DNA of 64,000 nt, taken from positions 3,100,001 through 3,164,000 of the forward strand of contig NZ_CP041372.2 in NCBI RefSeq assembly GCF_006965545.2, read 5' to 3'. This DNA is from Paenalkalicoccus suaedae. GTDB lineage: Bacteria; Bacillota; Bacilli; Bacillales; Salisediminibacteriaceae. Under the pieces are notes generated by a model that worked only from the letters and a program-made list of their open reading frames with translations, had not been told where the DNA came from and searched no databases. The translations under genes were made by a program, and so were the position numbers. This document shows positions 27,127-35,891 of this stretch, piece after piece (position 1 is the first letter of the stretch; each line of letters opens with the position of its first letter).

Positions 27127-27492
27127 ATGATGACAAAACTACATTCAACCGTTACAAGCATTGGAGCCGAGTGCGAGCTCTTTTTACAGGAAAAAATGAT
27201 GATCCTCTTCCACGAGGATGTACCAAAAGAATTAAAGGAGATCGCCGTCGTTCATAATAATCGCGACATAAAGGATGATGTTGCCGCTGGGGACTTCCTT
27301 GTTATTGGCGACGAACGCTATGAAATTCTATTTGTTGGTTCGAAAGCAAACGAGACGCTTCGTGAATTAGGTCACGCGACATTTTTCTTCAACGGAGAAT
27401 CAAGCTCTGATCTACCAGGAAATATTTGTTTAGAAGATAAAGCATTTGCGCTACCAAAAGAGAATGAAGAAATTAAAATTATTGCAGTTTAG
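27127..27492 (+). CDS. srlB: PTS glucitol/sorbitol-type EIIA subunit
   Basis: 121 residues, soluble. Members of this family carry the phospho-His in a short V-H-N motif; IAVVHNNRD gives His43. The remainder (GDFLVIGDERYEILFVGSKANETLRELGHATFFFNG, here only described in part) is typical of SrlB/GutB-type EIIA. It passes phosphate from HPr to EIIB. AAAGGAG before ATG. Confidence 0.92.
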   Translation: MMTKLHSTVTSIGAECELFLQEKMMILFHEDVPKELKEIAVVHNNRDIKDDVAAGDFLVIGDERYEILFVGSKANETLRELGHATFFFNGESSSDLPGNICLEDKAFALPKENEEIKIIAV

Positions 27493-27507
27493 AAGGGACG
27501 TTTTCGT

Positions 27508-28797
27508 ATGCTAGGAATGAATCGCAGACTACAAAAATTAGAGGAATCGGGTAAGCCAATTCAGGTGGCCCTCATTGGTGCAGGTCAAATGGGAAAAGGA
27601 ATGATGTCGCAAATTGAGGGGATGAAAGGCATGAAGGTCTCTCTCACAGCAGACATCAATCTGCAAAATGTCCATGATGGCTACCATAAGGCTGGTGTCG
27701 CGGCAGACTCGATTAAAGAAGCAAGCGAAGCAACGGAGGCCAATGACATCATTACGTCTGGCGGCTACGTCGCCACGTCTCATGCATCCCTCGCTTACGA
27801 AACAGATGCCATCGACGTTGTCGTAGATGCAACAGGCGTACCAAATTTAGGCGCCGAGCTCGCTTGGAATACGATCCAACACGGCAAGCACATCGTCATG
27901 CTTAACGTGGAGGCTGATATTACAGTTGGCGCTATTTTATATAAAGAAGCACTTGATAAAGGCGTGGTTTATACGGGCTCTGCCGGTGATGAACCAGGTG
28001 CTGTCATGGAGCTATACGACTTTGCAGATGCGCTTGGCTTTGATGTTGTCGCACTTGGTAAAGGCAAAAACAACCCATTAAACTTAGAGTCCAACCCAGA
28101 TATCGCCCGCGACGAAGCGATTCGCAAAGGCGCAAATCCAAAAATGCTTGCCTCCTTCCAAGATGGTACTAAAACAATGGTGGAAATGAATGCTGTCGCA
28201 AACGCAACTGGCTACGTGCCAGACCAGCCTGGGATGCATGGACATGTCGGCACGGTGAAGGACCTCCCTTCTATTTTCCGTAAAGTAGAGGATGGAGGAA
28301 AGATCTCGAAGCACGGCATCGTTGATTACGTGAACGGCGTTGCGCCAGGTGTATTTGCGATCGTGACATCCGACAAGCCAGAAGTAAAGCACGAGCTGAC
28401 ATACTTGAGCATGGGTGAAGGACCTCACTACGTCCTCTATCGTCCATATCATTTAACGAGTCTCGAGACTCCACTATCTGTCGCAAAGGCGTTTATTGAT
28501 CGAGAGCCAACTATCGCCCCTTACGCTGGCTTAATTGGCGAAACGGTGACAGTCGCAAAGCGCGACTTGAAGGCTGGAGAATATCTCGACGGTATCGGGG
28601 AATTCACAGTGTATGGGAAGCTCTATGAGTATGAAGAGGCGAAGTCGATGAATGCGTTACCGATTGGGCTTGTGCATCGCGCTGTGCGTATGAAGAATGA
28701 TGTTGCAAAAGGTTCTGTGATTACGTATGCGGATGTGGAGGCGGAGAAGGATACGTTTATTTGGGATTTGCGTGCGAAGCAGGATGAGATGTTTTAG
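27508..28797 (+). CDS. SAF-domain NAD(P)-dependent oxidoreductase (homoserine-dehydrogenase-like)
   Basis: 429 residues. N-terminal Rossmann fold: VALIGAGQMGKGMMSQIEG, with the following acid in TADIN suggesting NAD preference. VVDATGVPNLGAELA and GDEPGAVMELYDFADALG follow, and KGKNNPL is the substrate-side region. The C-terminus (about 345-420) is a SAF domain (TVAKRDLKAGEYLDG, VHRAVRMKNDVAKGSVITYADV). Proteins of this build were named predicted homoserine dehydrogenases but occur beside glucitol-type PTS genes. It is the last gene of the operon, 15 bp after srlB, and the only oxidoreductase here. It probably acts on the PTS product. Confidence 0.82.
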   Translation: MLGMNRRLQKLEESGKPIQVALIGAGQMGKGMMSQIEGMKGMKVSLTADINLQNVHDGYHKAGVAADSIKEASEATEANDIITSGGYVATSHASLAYETDAIDVVVDATGVPNLGAELAWNTIQHGKHIVMLNVEADITVGAILYKEALDKGVVYTGSAGDEPGAVMELYDFADALGFDVVALGKGKNNPLNLESNPDIARDEAIRKGANPKMLASFQDGTKTMVEMNAVANATGYVPDQPGMHGHVGTVKDLPSIFRKVEDGGKISKHGIVDYVNGVAPGVFAIVTSDKPEVKHELTYLSMGEGPHYVLYRPYHLTSLETPLSVAKAFIDREPTIAPYAGLIGETVTVAKRDLKAGEYLDGIGEFTVYGKLYEYEEAKSMNALPIGLVHRAVRMKNDVAKGSVITYADVEAEKDTFIWDLRAKQDEMF

Positions 28798-28932
28798 CAT
28801 CTTGAGCTCTTCGAGCTAAGATGACTAAGTGCTAACTAGCTAAGTGCAGCCCTTCGGGCTAGAGGACTAAGAGCCATCTAGTTTCGTTCAAGTGCTTCAG
28901 CTCTTCGAGCTTCAATTGCTTAAGTGCCTAAC
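28798..28932. repeat. Short-hairpin tail of the 200-bp repeat, copy B
   Basis: Series of small palindromes (GAGCTCTTCGAGCT, AGCCCTTCGGGCT, CAGCTCTTCGAGCT) separated by words such as AAGTGCTAACTAGC. The same modules follow copy A at 18515-18605. Confidence 0.7.
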
Positions 28933-29132
28933 AGTTTAAATCTGCACTCCGAGCTGTCAGCCCTCCAGACACTCTACGACATCCATAGGGCCGGTCTTTG
29001 AGCTTCCTCGTCGGCATGGTGCGGCTGTCGCCTTACCATAAACGCCTCCTGTGGGATCTCAAAAACCTCTTCTCCCTATGGATTGTCTCCGAGTGTCTTC
29101 TGGGTCTGCCAGCTCTGCGTTTGATTTAAAAA
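28933..29132 (-). repeat. 200-bp intergenic repeat, copy B (inverted relative to copy A)
   Basis: Reverse complement of this block aligns with 18315-18514 at about 90% by eye. The internal stems (CTCAAAGACC with GGTTTTTGAG; CCCTATGG with CCATAGGG) are kept. It lies between the last PTS operon gene and its terminator, so it is transcribed as 3' untranslated RNA. Confidence 0.88.
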
Positions 29133-29142
29133 GTGCATAAGT

Positions 29143-29174
29143 AAAGAGCCTTCCTTGGTTGGAAGGCTCTTTGT
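29143..29174 (+). terminator. Terminator of the PTS operon
   Basis: Stem AAAGAGCCTTCC / GGAAGGCTCTTT with a 6-base loop. The T run is short (CTTTGTTG). Confidence 0.82.
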
Positions 29175-29283
29175 TGTGAGGCTTTATGGTTCAGATGAGT
29201 GCCACTGTGAAAATCAGATTTTTATGCCTAATAGATAATAAATCAATCACTAGTACTTATAAACTCAGTTGCATTTATAAAAA

Positions 29284-29505
29284 GCTAGGCAACGATCTTT
29301 CGCCTAGTAATGAAACTAAAGGGACAGGGTTCGAAAGATTTAGAACAGTTACCTTCGATTCTTCGGAGCGTCTGACGGCGACTCAGGCAGGAGCACTTAG
29401 CGTTTCCGAGAATCCTTTCACACGGCCGCTGGCCGTGTGAAATAGTCGAGGTAGCCCTGCCGAACGCGTCCGTCAGTAAGCGCAGGAAAATCGAAGATTC
29501 GACCC
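29284..29505 (+). repeat. Structured palindromic repeat element, copy 1
   Basis: It contains a 5' hairpin CTAGGC(29285-29290)/GCCTAG(29302-29307), a long outer stem (arms about 29354-29390 with 29450-29502) and a perfect 12-bp central hairpin TTTCACACGGCC (29416-29427)/GGCCGTGTGAAA (29431-29442). Copy 2 at 42695-42910 keeps the layout. It has changed base pairs in every stem, including two compensatory changes in the central stem. Not coding. Confidence 0.8.
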
Positions 29506-29510
29506 TTAAC

Positions 29511-31469
29511 TTATTTGAAAATGTTAACCGTACGCGGAGCTTCAAATTGCACAACAGCTCCTAGCTCTTCACTGACAAACCTGATCGGCACAAAGGTGAC
29601 TCCGTTAACGATAACTGGCGCTTGGCGGAGCGTTTTTTGTGTGCCGTTTACTCGTCCGTAAATGGAGCCTTCCGTTAATCGGATAGTGTCTTCACCAAGC
29701 TCGATCGTGATCGAGCGGTCTGCCTGCTTCCACGTCACGTTGGCGCCAAAGGATTCGCTTATAAATCGCAGAGGGACAAGCGTGCTTCCATTACGGACAA
29801 AGGGCTTCTGTAGGAGCTGTGATGTGGTTTTCCCCGTATAAGCCCTATCGGATCCTACATACAGCACGAGCTGGTCATCGCGGAAGGTTGCTCTGTCCTG
29901 GCCTCGCGTGATGGTTGCTCGCTCGCGGCCGGCGACGCGACCTTGGCTGTCGAAGACGATTGCTTCGAGTGTGTTGGCGCCGTCTCGTAGGTGACCTCTG
30001 CGGATGTCGATGTTGTAAGGATAAGTGGTTGTGCTACTGAGATCGCCGCCGTTGAGTCGATACGCGACGCGGCTGACGTATGGGTCATAGGTTTTGGCGT
30101 GCGTCGAGACGGTGATGGTGTCATGGACGATTGTGCCGTCGAGTGCGCTTACGAATGGGCTTGCTGTCTCTTCCTTCGCGTGGGGGCCGTTCACGACATC
30201 TGTGAGAAAATACTCGTCGGCGATCACGCGTCTATATGTGTTAATGATTGCCTGGTTAACTGTAAGGCTGTAGTTGTTCAGGCGGCGTTCGTTTGGTACA
30301 TTTCTAGCAGAAAAGGTATCGACGCTAAACCAGTTAACAGCTTTGACGTTTGGATAGCGTAGCTTGAGTCCTTGGTAAAAGCTTTTAAGACGCATCTGTC
30401 CGAAGCGCGTCATGTCTTGATTGCCGACACTTGTGTGGTGGCTTGCTGCGAACTCTGCGATCATCATCGGCTTGCGGTGTGCGTACGTGTCATAAATGAT
30501 GTCGATGCGGTCTAATGGATCGCGTCTGATTGCTGGTTGATTGGCGTTACCGTTTAGGTACGGCGTTGAATAAACGTTAATGCCGACCCAGTCTACTGCT
30601 GCATCTCCTGGATAATACTCATGCATAGAGTGTGCTGGCGATGCGCTCGGTGACCAGACCATCGCAACGTTTGGTGCTTCCTCTGACATGACGCGTGAAA
30701 CGAGTCGGAAGCTGTTAATATATTGTTGCGGATTACCGTGCCATGGCACCCACGATCCATTGAATTCAGAGGCGAATCGAAGGAAAACTGGTACTTCGGC
30801 TGCTTTCGCATCGCGTGCGAATTGGCGGAGGTAGGCGTCGTCTTTGACTGCGTTTAGTCCTTGCAGTGGCTCAAGCGCAATTTGTATAGCTCCTCCCTGC
30901 GCTTTAACACGCTCCGCGAACTGTTTTGGAAAGCCGTCGCCATAGCGATGATAGTCAAAGTACATGGAGTGTTGCTTATTCATCATGTAGTTGAAGTCAT
31001 TATAATGCGTTCCTTGTACGTTGCGGATTTGATCAGCTTCAATATAAGCGCCGAAGTACATGCCGCTTGAAGGTTCGTAGAGTGCGCTGCCGCTTGTTGC
31101 TTGCCCGGTTTCTGTAACGTAAAGGCCGATCTCGGTGTTGAGTTCGTCAGCGAGGTTTTTGACGGCGTTGTATGTGTTGATGTCGCCCATGCGTTGGAAT
31201 ACGTCGGCAGACTTGTAGTAAGCGTCGGCTGCCTTTTGATAGTTCCCAAGTCCCTCATGAGCTTGGCCTAGTGAACGATATGTGCTGGCGTGCTGATCGA
31301 TGCGCAGTGCGCGCTCGAAGTGAGTCACAGCCTGTGAATATTGCCCTGCTTTCAGTGCATTGTTTCCTTGCGAAACGTGTGGCCATGATGATGCTTCAGC
31401 GGTCTGTGGTAGTGTTAAAATTGGTAAAACGAGTAGTAGTGCGAGAAAAATAATGATGCGACGCTTCAT
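29511..31469 (-). CDS. Secreted TPR - GH26-like glycosidase - copper-amine-oxidase-type stalk domain protein
   Basis: 652 residues from ATG 31469 (AAGGAGG); a longer frame has no site. Sec signal peptide 1-26 (TAEA/SS). TPR repeats about 30-110 (GQYSQAVTHFERALRIDQHA, GNYQKAADAYYKSA). The catalytic-type domain at about 140-430 resembles GH26 beta-mannanase: FLRFASEFNGSWVPWHG carries the acid/base Glu and KPMMIAEFAAS the nucleophile Glu, with HSMHEYYPGDAAVDWVGINV between. An Ig-like strand region follows. The C-terminal ~100 residues are the copper amine oxidase N-terminal-like stalk domain (VPLRFISESFGANVTW, VPIRFVSEELGAVV), which binds surface polymers. A wall- or exopolysaccharide-active hydrolase is inferred. 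Single-gene unit. Confidence 0.78.
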   Translation of the reverse strand: MKRRIIIFLALLLVLPILTLPQTAEASSWPHVSQGNNALKAGQYSQAVTHFERALRIDQHASTYRSLGQAHEGLGNYQKAADAYYKSADVFQRMGDINTYNAVKNLADELNTEIGLYVTETGQATSGSALYEPSSGMYFGAYIEADQIRNVQGTHYNDFNYMMNKQHSMYFDYHRYGDGFPKQFAERVKAQGGAIQIALEPLQGLNAVKDDAYLRQFARDAKAAEVPVFLRFASEFNGSWVPWHGNPQQYINSFRLVSRVMSEEAPNVAMVWSPSASPAHSMHEYYPGDAAVDWVGINVYSTPYLNGNANQPAIRRDPLDRIDIIYDTYAHRKPMMIAEFAASHHTSVGNQDMTRFGQMRLKSFYQGLKLRYPNVKAVNWFSVDTFSARNVPNERRLNNYSLTVNQAIINTYRRVIADEYFLTDVVNGPHAKEETASPFVSALDGTIVHDTITVSTHAKTYDPYVSRVAYRLNGGDLSSTTTYPYNIDIRRGHLRDGANTLEAIVFDSQGRVAGRERATITRGQDRATFRDDQLVLYVGSDRAYTGKTTSQLLQKPFVRNGSTLVPLRFISESFGANVTWKQADRSITIELGEDTIRLTEGSIYGRVNGTQKTLRQAPVIVNGVTFVPIRFVSEELGAVVQFEAPRTVNIFK

Positions 31470-31572
31470 TCTATGTACCTCCTTCGAAATATCTATTTTC
31501 AGTATACAGGAAATGGGTATTGGGGGTGGTGATTTTTTTGGGTGGGTGCTGGCTATTTTTGTGATATTGGCG

Positions 31573-31663
31573 GGTGTGTTTGGTAATTTGAATTCTGTGT
31601 TTAGTTTCTCGTCGTTTTGCGAGTTTCGTGTTTGGTAACTCGGATTCTGTGTTTGGTTTCTCG
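31573..31663. repeat. Intergenic phrase repeat (GTGTTTGG type), site 1
   Basis: Four variants of a ~20-bp word: GTGTTTGGTAATTTGAATTC, GTGTTTAGTTTCTCGTCG, GTGTTTGGTAACTCGGATTC, GTGTTTGGTTTCTCGAGG. The same word family recurs at 48040-48166, so the phrase is dispersed. Located upstream of the glycosidase gene and past the SLH gene terminator. Confidence 0.65.
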
Positions 31664-31715
31664 AGGATGAGCTCAAATCTATGTCTCTAGCATTCAATAA
31701 GTCATCTGCAAACTT

Positions 31716-31746
31716 TAAAAATAGCGGGACGAAAATTCGTCCCGCT
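31716..31746 (-). terminator. Terminator of the SLH protein gene
   Basis: Stem AGCGGGACGAA / TTCGTCCCGCT followed on the minus strand by ATTTTT. Confidence 0.92.
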
Positions 31747-31760
31747 CATTAACAAACTAC

Positions 31761-34700
31761 TTAATTATTGTAATCAATCGTTGCACTAACTTCGCCTTCT
31801 ACTTCTTCGTAGATAACTTCGTCGTTTTCAATTGGTGTTGCTTCGGTGCCTTCGTTGTTATGGTAGTCTTCGTAACTAACCATGTTGAACGTAAAGGTTT
31901 GGTCAGGAGGTAAAACAACGTCGATATCAGGGAAATTAATATCAAGTGTTACCTCGCCAGTGTATCCATGTTGTAAAAAGCCTGTCCATAAATAACCCAT
32001 ATAGCCTAAGCTTCGCTTAAAAGTATTACTTTCATTTTCTGATGAAATTGTTATTTCTACGTCCGCATAATACCGTTCATTTTCTAAATCAAAACTTATG
32101 TCATCAAGATGATTATTAAAAGAATCTACAACTCGAAGATTTAGAATTTCTGCTAGATTAGTTCCTGGAATAATATCCATACCCTCTTCATATAGGTCTG
32201 AATAATTTAATTCAAATGCTGTATCCATTAATATTGCTTTTAAACCATCATTGATGGCTGGAGTCATATTAACATAATATGTTTCATTTCTAGAAGGATG
32301 CTTGGCTTGTAGAGATACAGTACGAATTATTGCATCTTCATCTATTAAAAGGGCTTGCGAATCCTCAAAATTGTTGTGAAAATTAATAAATGAAGTATAG
32401 AAATAATCTATACCATATCTAGTATAGTCTAAGAAAGCATAATTTAGGCTCCAACTTAGTCCATCTGCAATGGTTGATTTATCAAAACGGATGTCAACGT
32501 CTTTTAAATTCTCTGGATTTACAATGAATTGAGTAAATTCATCATTAATCAGTTGGTTCCTATTATGGGAGAGGAACCATTTATCTTCAATACGACCTTC
32601 AATATTAGAAAAATACGAGCCATGAGGAATATATAAAGGTTGATCTGATGTTACTCCCACTGAGAAGTTGAAAGGAGTTCCGCCTGAACGTGTGTAACTT
32701 TTCCCTAAACTTACATAGTATTCTGTAAAATCTTCTGTAACATCAAATGTAACTTGAGAGTAATCATTGCCTTCTCTAGTTAATTCGATATCAACACCAT
32801 TTTTAAACTCTTCGACAGTAAATGTACCGTCATATATAGTCGAAGAAGTATTGGTGAAATAATAAATAGTATGAACATCATCTAAATAAGCTAATCTGTT
32901 ATGGCTTATTTCATGCCCATCAAATGAAGCATTTTCCCAAAAACCATATTCTAAAAATTCTCCTTCTTCATCTAAATATACGAAAGTCGTTCCATAATAG
33001 CGGACTTCCTCTTCATCTAGTAACTTTAAAGTCACTCGGCCCTCAGTCCACTCATCTTCCTTCGGCTCCCACCATAATGGATTATAAGCTTTAAGGAATT
33101 CTTCGCGTGCTTGTGTTAGCTCATTTTTTAATTCCTCGATACGCTCAGCAGACATTTCAGCGGCATCAACTTCTTCTCTTGCATCTTCTACGAGTTTTTT
33201 GAAGTAGTCATATGCATTTTCCTCGAACTGTCCCGGATTATTACCACGTGTTGAACGGTTGAGTAGCCTCTCTTGTTCACGGACATGCGAGCGAATGTCG
33301 CGGAATGAGTCATCTAAAAATACTCTACCATTACTAAAATCACGAATACCTTTTAAGACAATATCAGTTTCCGTATCAACCTCGATTTGAGATAAAGTTT
33401 CTAAGTCTAACTCGTTTGCTTTATTCACCACTTCAGCAAAAACATTATAAACCTCAACTGGATACTTTCCATTCGTATTCCCTTGATTCTTTAAATTATT
33501 AGTTAAATGTACTCCGGCAACTCTTAAGTAGTGGTTAAAAGCAACTTTGTCCACAACACTATTAAAGCTTAACCCTGTGCTTGAAGACGAAATACTCATT
33601 GTTTCTATCTCTTCATCTACATTTATGATAGAAGATACTGTCGGAGCATCCTCACCTTCACGGTAGTTTGCATTAGTAATTAATTCTTCTTCATCAATAA
33701 ATACCTTAACTTCACTAACCCTAGCCATAAATGTATTAATATTTTTTGTTACATAAACTTCACTAGGTGCCTCTATAACTACTTCTTTCGCCTGTGCATC
33801 CATATATAGAGTAGCTTCAGACGTATGGCGAACAAGACCTGTTAATAATCCATCACCTGTGAATTTAATATCGTCTTCAGCGTCAATAATTACTTCTCCA
33901 TTCAAATCTGTTCCAGCCTCAAGGTTAACACTATTGTCTCCCCCGCCACTAAACGTGTGCACACTCGTAGAAGTATCTTGAACAGCATTTAGCGTAATGT
34001 TAGTAACGTTAGCACCAACAGTAATGTCTCCTACCTCACTATCTGTGATGTTTGCATTGTTCCCTTCAACTTCTAAATCATAGTAAACTTCTGCATTAGT
34101 CAACGAGACATCATTTCCTGTAATCATTACCGAGTTAGCATGAACATTACTAATGTCAGAATTACCTTTGATTGAGATGCTTGTAAATGAACTTCCGCCA
34201 AAATCAACATTCACATCTTCAGCAACTTCTACATTTGTGTATGATCGAGCCGGTTCACCTTCGTAATCAAAACTAGCTGACACAAAAATCGTAGATAGCG
34301 CGTCGTTAGCTAAAGCTGTGCCAAAACCTTCAGCGTTCGATACTGTAGCAGCTGTTCCACCTTCAGAAAGCTCAATGCCTTCTTGTACAACACTAACAGT
34401 CTGCGTTACTGGTTGATCAAATCCTTCTACAAAACCTTCAAAAACCTCAATCCCTGGTTCGTCAAATCTAATAGATCTATTTCTCCAGTTTATTGAAACT
34501 GACTCACTAGTTTCATCAGACAGTTGAGCAATAGCCGTTTCTGGGAATTCATGTGTTTCTCCAACATTGACTTCAACGGTTGCATTTTCTCCAAGACTAA
34601 CGCTCACAATCGTTGGCTCAGAAACTTCTTCCTCTTCTTCTTCTGGATCTTCCGGCGTCACTATGGGCCCTGGTCCAACAGGTCCAGGACTCCACCCATC

Positions 34701-35486
34701 CCCTGGTGGTGCTGGCGTTACTTCTTCTTCTTCCTCTTCCTCATCTACTTGCTCGTCGTCATTTTCTTCCTCGTTGCCCGGTAGCTCATCCTCTGGATCT
34801 TCTTCGTCTTCGATAGGCTCTTCAGCTTCGATTTCTTCGACTGTCTCGATTGAGCGAGTTAGCATGAGTGAGAATGCGAGTCGTGTTAGTTCATCTGATG
34901 CTCCGAAGCGGTATCCGTCGCCGTGCGGCATTCCAAGAAGTACGCCCCATGATTGTAGGATTTTCACTGCTTCAATGTGAGAAACATGAATCGTATCTTC
35001 ATCGACAAATTCAGTTGTTTCTCCGTTTAGTTCTAGATTAAATGTGCGCACAATAACAGACACCATTTCTTGTCTGGAGATCACGTCTCCCATATGTAAG
35101 TTGCCATTGTAGCCTTTAAAAATGCCTGCTTCAATTACAGCTGCGATTTCTACTGCACTACGGTGGTTTGGATCTATGTCGTTAAATTGCGATAGTGTGT
35201 TTACTACATCCGTTGCTCCTTCAAGCTCTAATGCGCGGTACATCATTAGCGCTGCTTGTTCACGTGTGATCGACGCGTGTGGTCTAAATGTGTTATCTGG
35301 GAAACCATTGATGATTCCTGCTTCAACAAGTTTTTCAATAACCTCTAGATTCTCTCCTTCGAGATCAATGTCTGTGAAACTATGAGCATGCTCATTAGCG
35401 AAAACAGCACCTGGAGCCACTGATGCTACCATAGTAGCACTTAATGATGCGGCTAAAAACTTACGATACGATTTTGGTTGATACAT
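31761..35486 (-). CDS. Large S-layer-homology (SLH) surface protein
   Basis: 1241 residues from ATG 35486 (GGGAGG, 10-bp spacing); MYQPKSYRKFLAASLSATMV begins the signal peptide, cut near VFA/NEH. Three SLH domains follow (about 35-200): FTDIDLEGENLEVIEKLVEA, GFPDNTFRPHASITREQAAL; FNDIDPNHRSAVEIAAVIEA; IEAVKILQSWGVLLGMPHGD. They anchor it to pyruvylated wall polymer. An acidic Glu-rich and Pro-rich linker (about 215-290) leads to a beta-rich region with parallel-beta-helix-like runs (SEVGDITVGANVTNITLNAV). A helical segment (EREEVDAAEMSAERIEELK-like) and a unique C-terminal ~500 residues come last. No enzyme motif is recognised. A structural or adhesive surface protein is likely. Confidence 0.88.
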   Translation of the reverse strand: MYQPKSYRKFLAASLSATMVASVAPGAVFANEHAHSFTDIDLEGENLEVIEKLVEAGIINGFPDNTFRPHASITREQAALMMYRALELEGATDVVNTLSQFNDIDPNHRSAVEIAAVIEAGIFKGYNGNLHMGDVISRQEMVSVIVRTFNLELNGETTEFVDEDTIHVSHIEAVKILQSWGVLLGMPHGDGYRFGASDELTRLAFSLMLTRSIETVEEIEAEEPIEDEEDPEDELPGNEEENDDEQVDEEEEEEEVTPAPPGDGWSPGPVGPGPIVTPEDPEEEEEEVSEPTIVSVSLGENATVEVNVGETHEFPETAIAQLSDETSESVSINWRNRSIRFDEPGIEVFEGFVEGFDQPVTQTVSVVQEGIELSEGGTAATVSNAEGFGTALANDALSTIFVSASFDYEGEPARSYTNVEVAEDVNVDFGGSSFTSISIKGNSDISNVHANSVMITGNDVSLTNAEVYYDLEVEGNNANITDSEVGDITVGANVTNITLNAVQDTSTSVHTFSGGGDNSVNLEAGTDLNGEVIIDAEDDIKFTGDGLLTGLVRHTSEATLYMDAQAKEVVIEAPSEVYVTKNINTFMARVSEVKVFIDEEELITNANYREGEDAPTVSSIINVDEEIETMSISSSSTGLSFNSVVDKVAFNHYLRVAGVHLTNNLKNQGNTNGKYPVEVYNVFAEVVNKANELDLETLSQIEVDTETDIVLKGIRDFSNGRVFLDDSFRDIRSHVREQERLLNRSTRGNNPGQFEENAYDYFKKLVEDAREEVDAAEMSAERIEELKNELTQAREEFLKAYNPLWWEPKEDEWTEGRVTLKLLDEEEVRYYGTTFVYLDEEGEFLEYGFWENASFDGHEISHNRLAYLDDVHTIYYFTNTSSTIYDGTFTVEEFKNGVDIELTREGNDYSQVTFDVTEDFTEYYVSLGKSYTRSGGTPFNFSVGVTSDQPLYIPHGSYFSNIEGRIEDKWFLSHNRNQLINDEFTQFIVNPENLKDVDIRFDKSTIADGLSWSLNYAFLDYTRYGIDYFYTSFINFHNNFEDSQALLIDEDAIIRTVSLQAKHPSRNETYYVNMTPAINDGLKAILMDTAFELNYSDLYEEGMDIIPGTNLAEILNLRVVDSFNNHLDDISFDLENERYYADVEITISSENESNTFKRSLGYMGYLWTGFLQHGYTGEVTLDINFPDIDVVLPPDQTFTFNMVSYEDYHNNEGTEATPIENDEVIYEEVEGEVSATIDYNN

Positions 35487-35801
35487 ACGTGATATTCCTC
35501 CCATAAATACAAATATTTTGTTAGGTTTGCCGCATTTAGCGCTTAAGAAGCAATCCTTTATAACTATTTTATGGGATGCAACTACCTAAAATCAAACATT
35601 TTTTTAGTAAATTGGATATTTTTATCACATCATATACAATGCTAGAGTAAAACCCTGATTTTGGATAGCATTTGTATATCTGATCCATTATAATCAGGTC
35701 TCCGTTCTCTTTTTGCCAGATTTTCACTTTATACCGTGATTATATTTAACTAAACAAAGGAGCCAATTCACTTTTATGATAGGTATTAATTCTTAGGATA
35801 G
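35487..35801. other. Upstream region of the SLH gene
   Basis: AT-rich, no gene seen. On the minus strand TTGATT and TAAAAT with an 18-bp spacer (about 35605-35575) could be the SLH promoter, leaving a ~90-nt leader. A loose inverted repeat ATGCTA...TAGCAT lies at 35639-35671. Confidence 0.4.
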
Positions 35802-35832
35802 CAAAAAGCCCAGACATCTTTCGTCTGGGCTT
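35802..35832 (-). terminator. Terminator of the zinT-like gene
   Basis: Stem AAGCCCAGAC / GTCTGGGCTT with TTTTTGC on the minus strand, 60 bp past the stop codon. Confidence 0.92.
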
Positions 35833-35891
35833 CTCATCTATTTTAAGGGGGAAATAGATACATAGGATTTAACTCGATTTTCTATCAATAA

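Noticed and set aside
25086-28797. A sorbitol-6-phosphate dehydrogenase (srlD) in the PTS operon
   Set aside because: Looked for and not found. The only oxidoreductase has the homoserine-dehydrogenase-like Rossmann plus SAF build.
29186-29440. 84-codon frame running into structured repeat copy 1
   Set aside because: No RBS and the sequence is explained by the palindromic element.
34567-34980. Ser/Gly/Pro-rich frame antisense to the SLH gene
   Set aside because: Complement of the Glu/Pro-rich linker, a low-complexity artefact.
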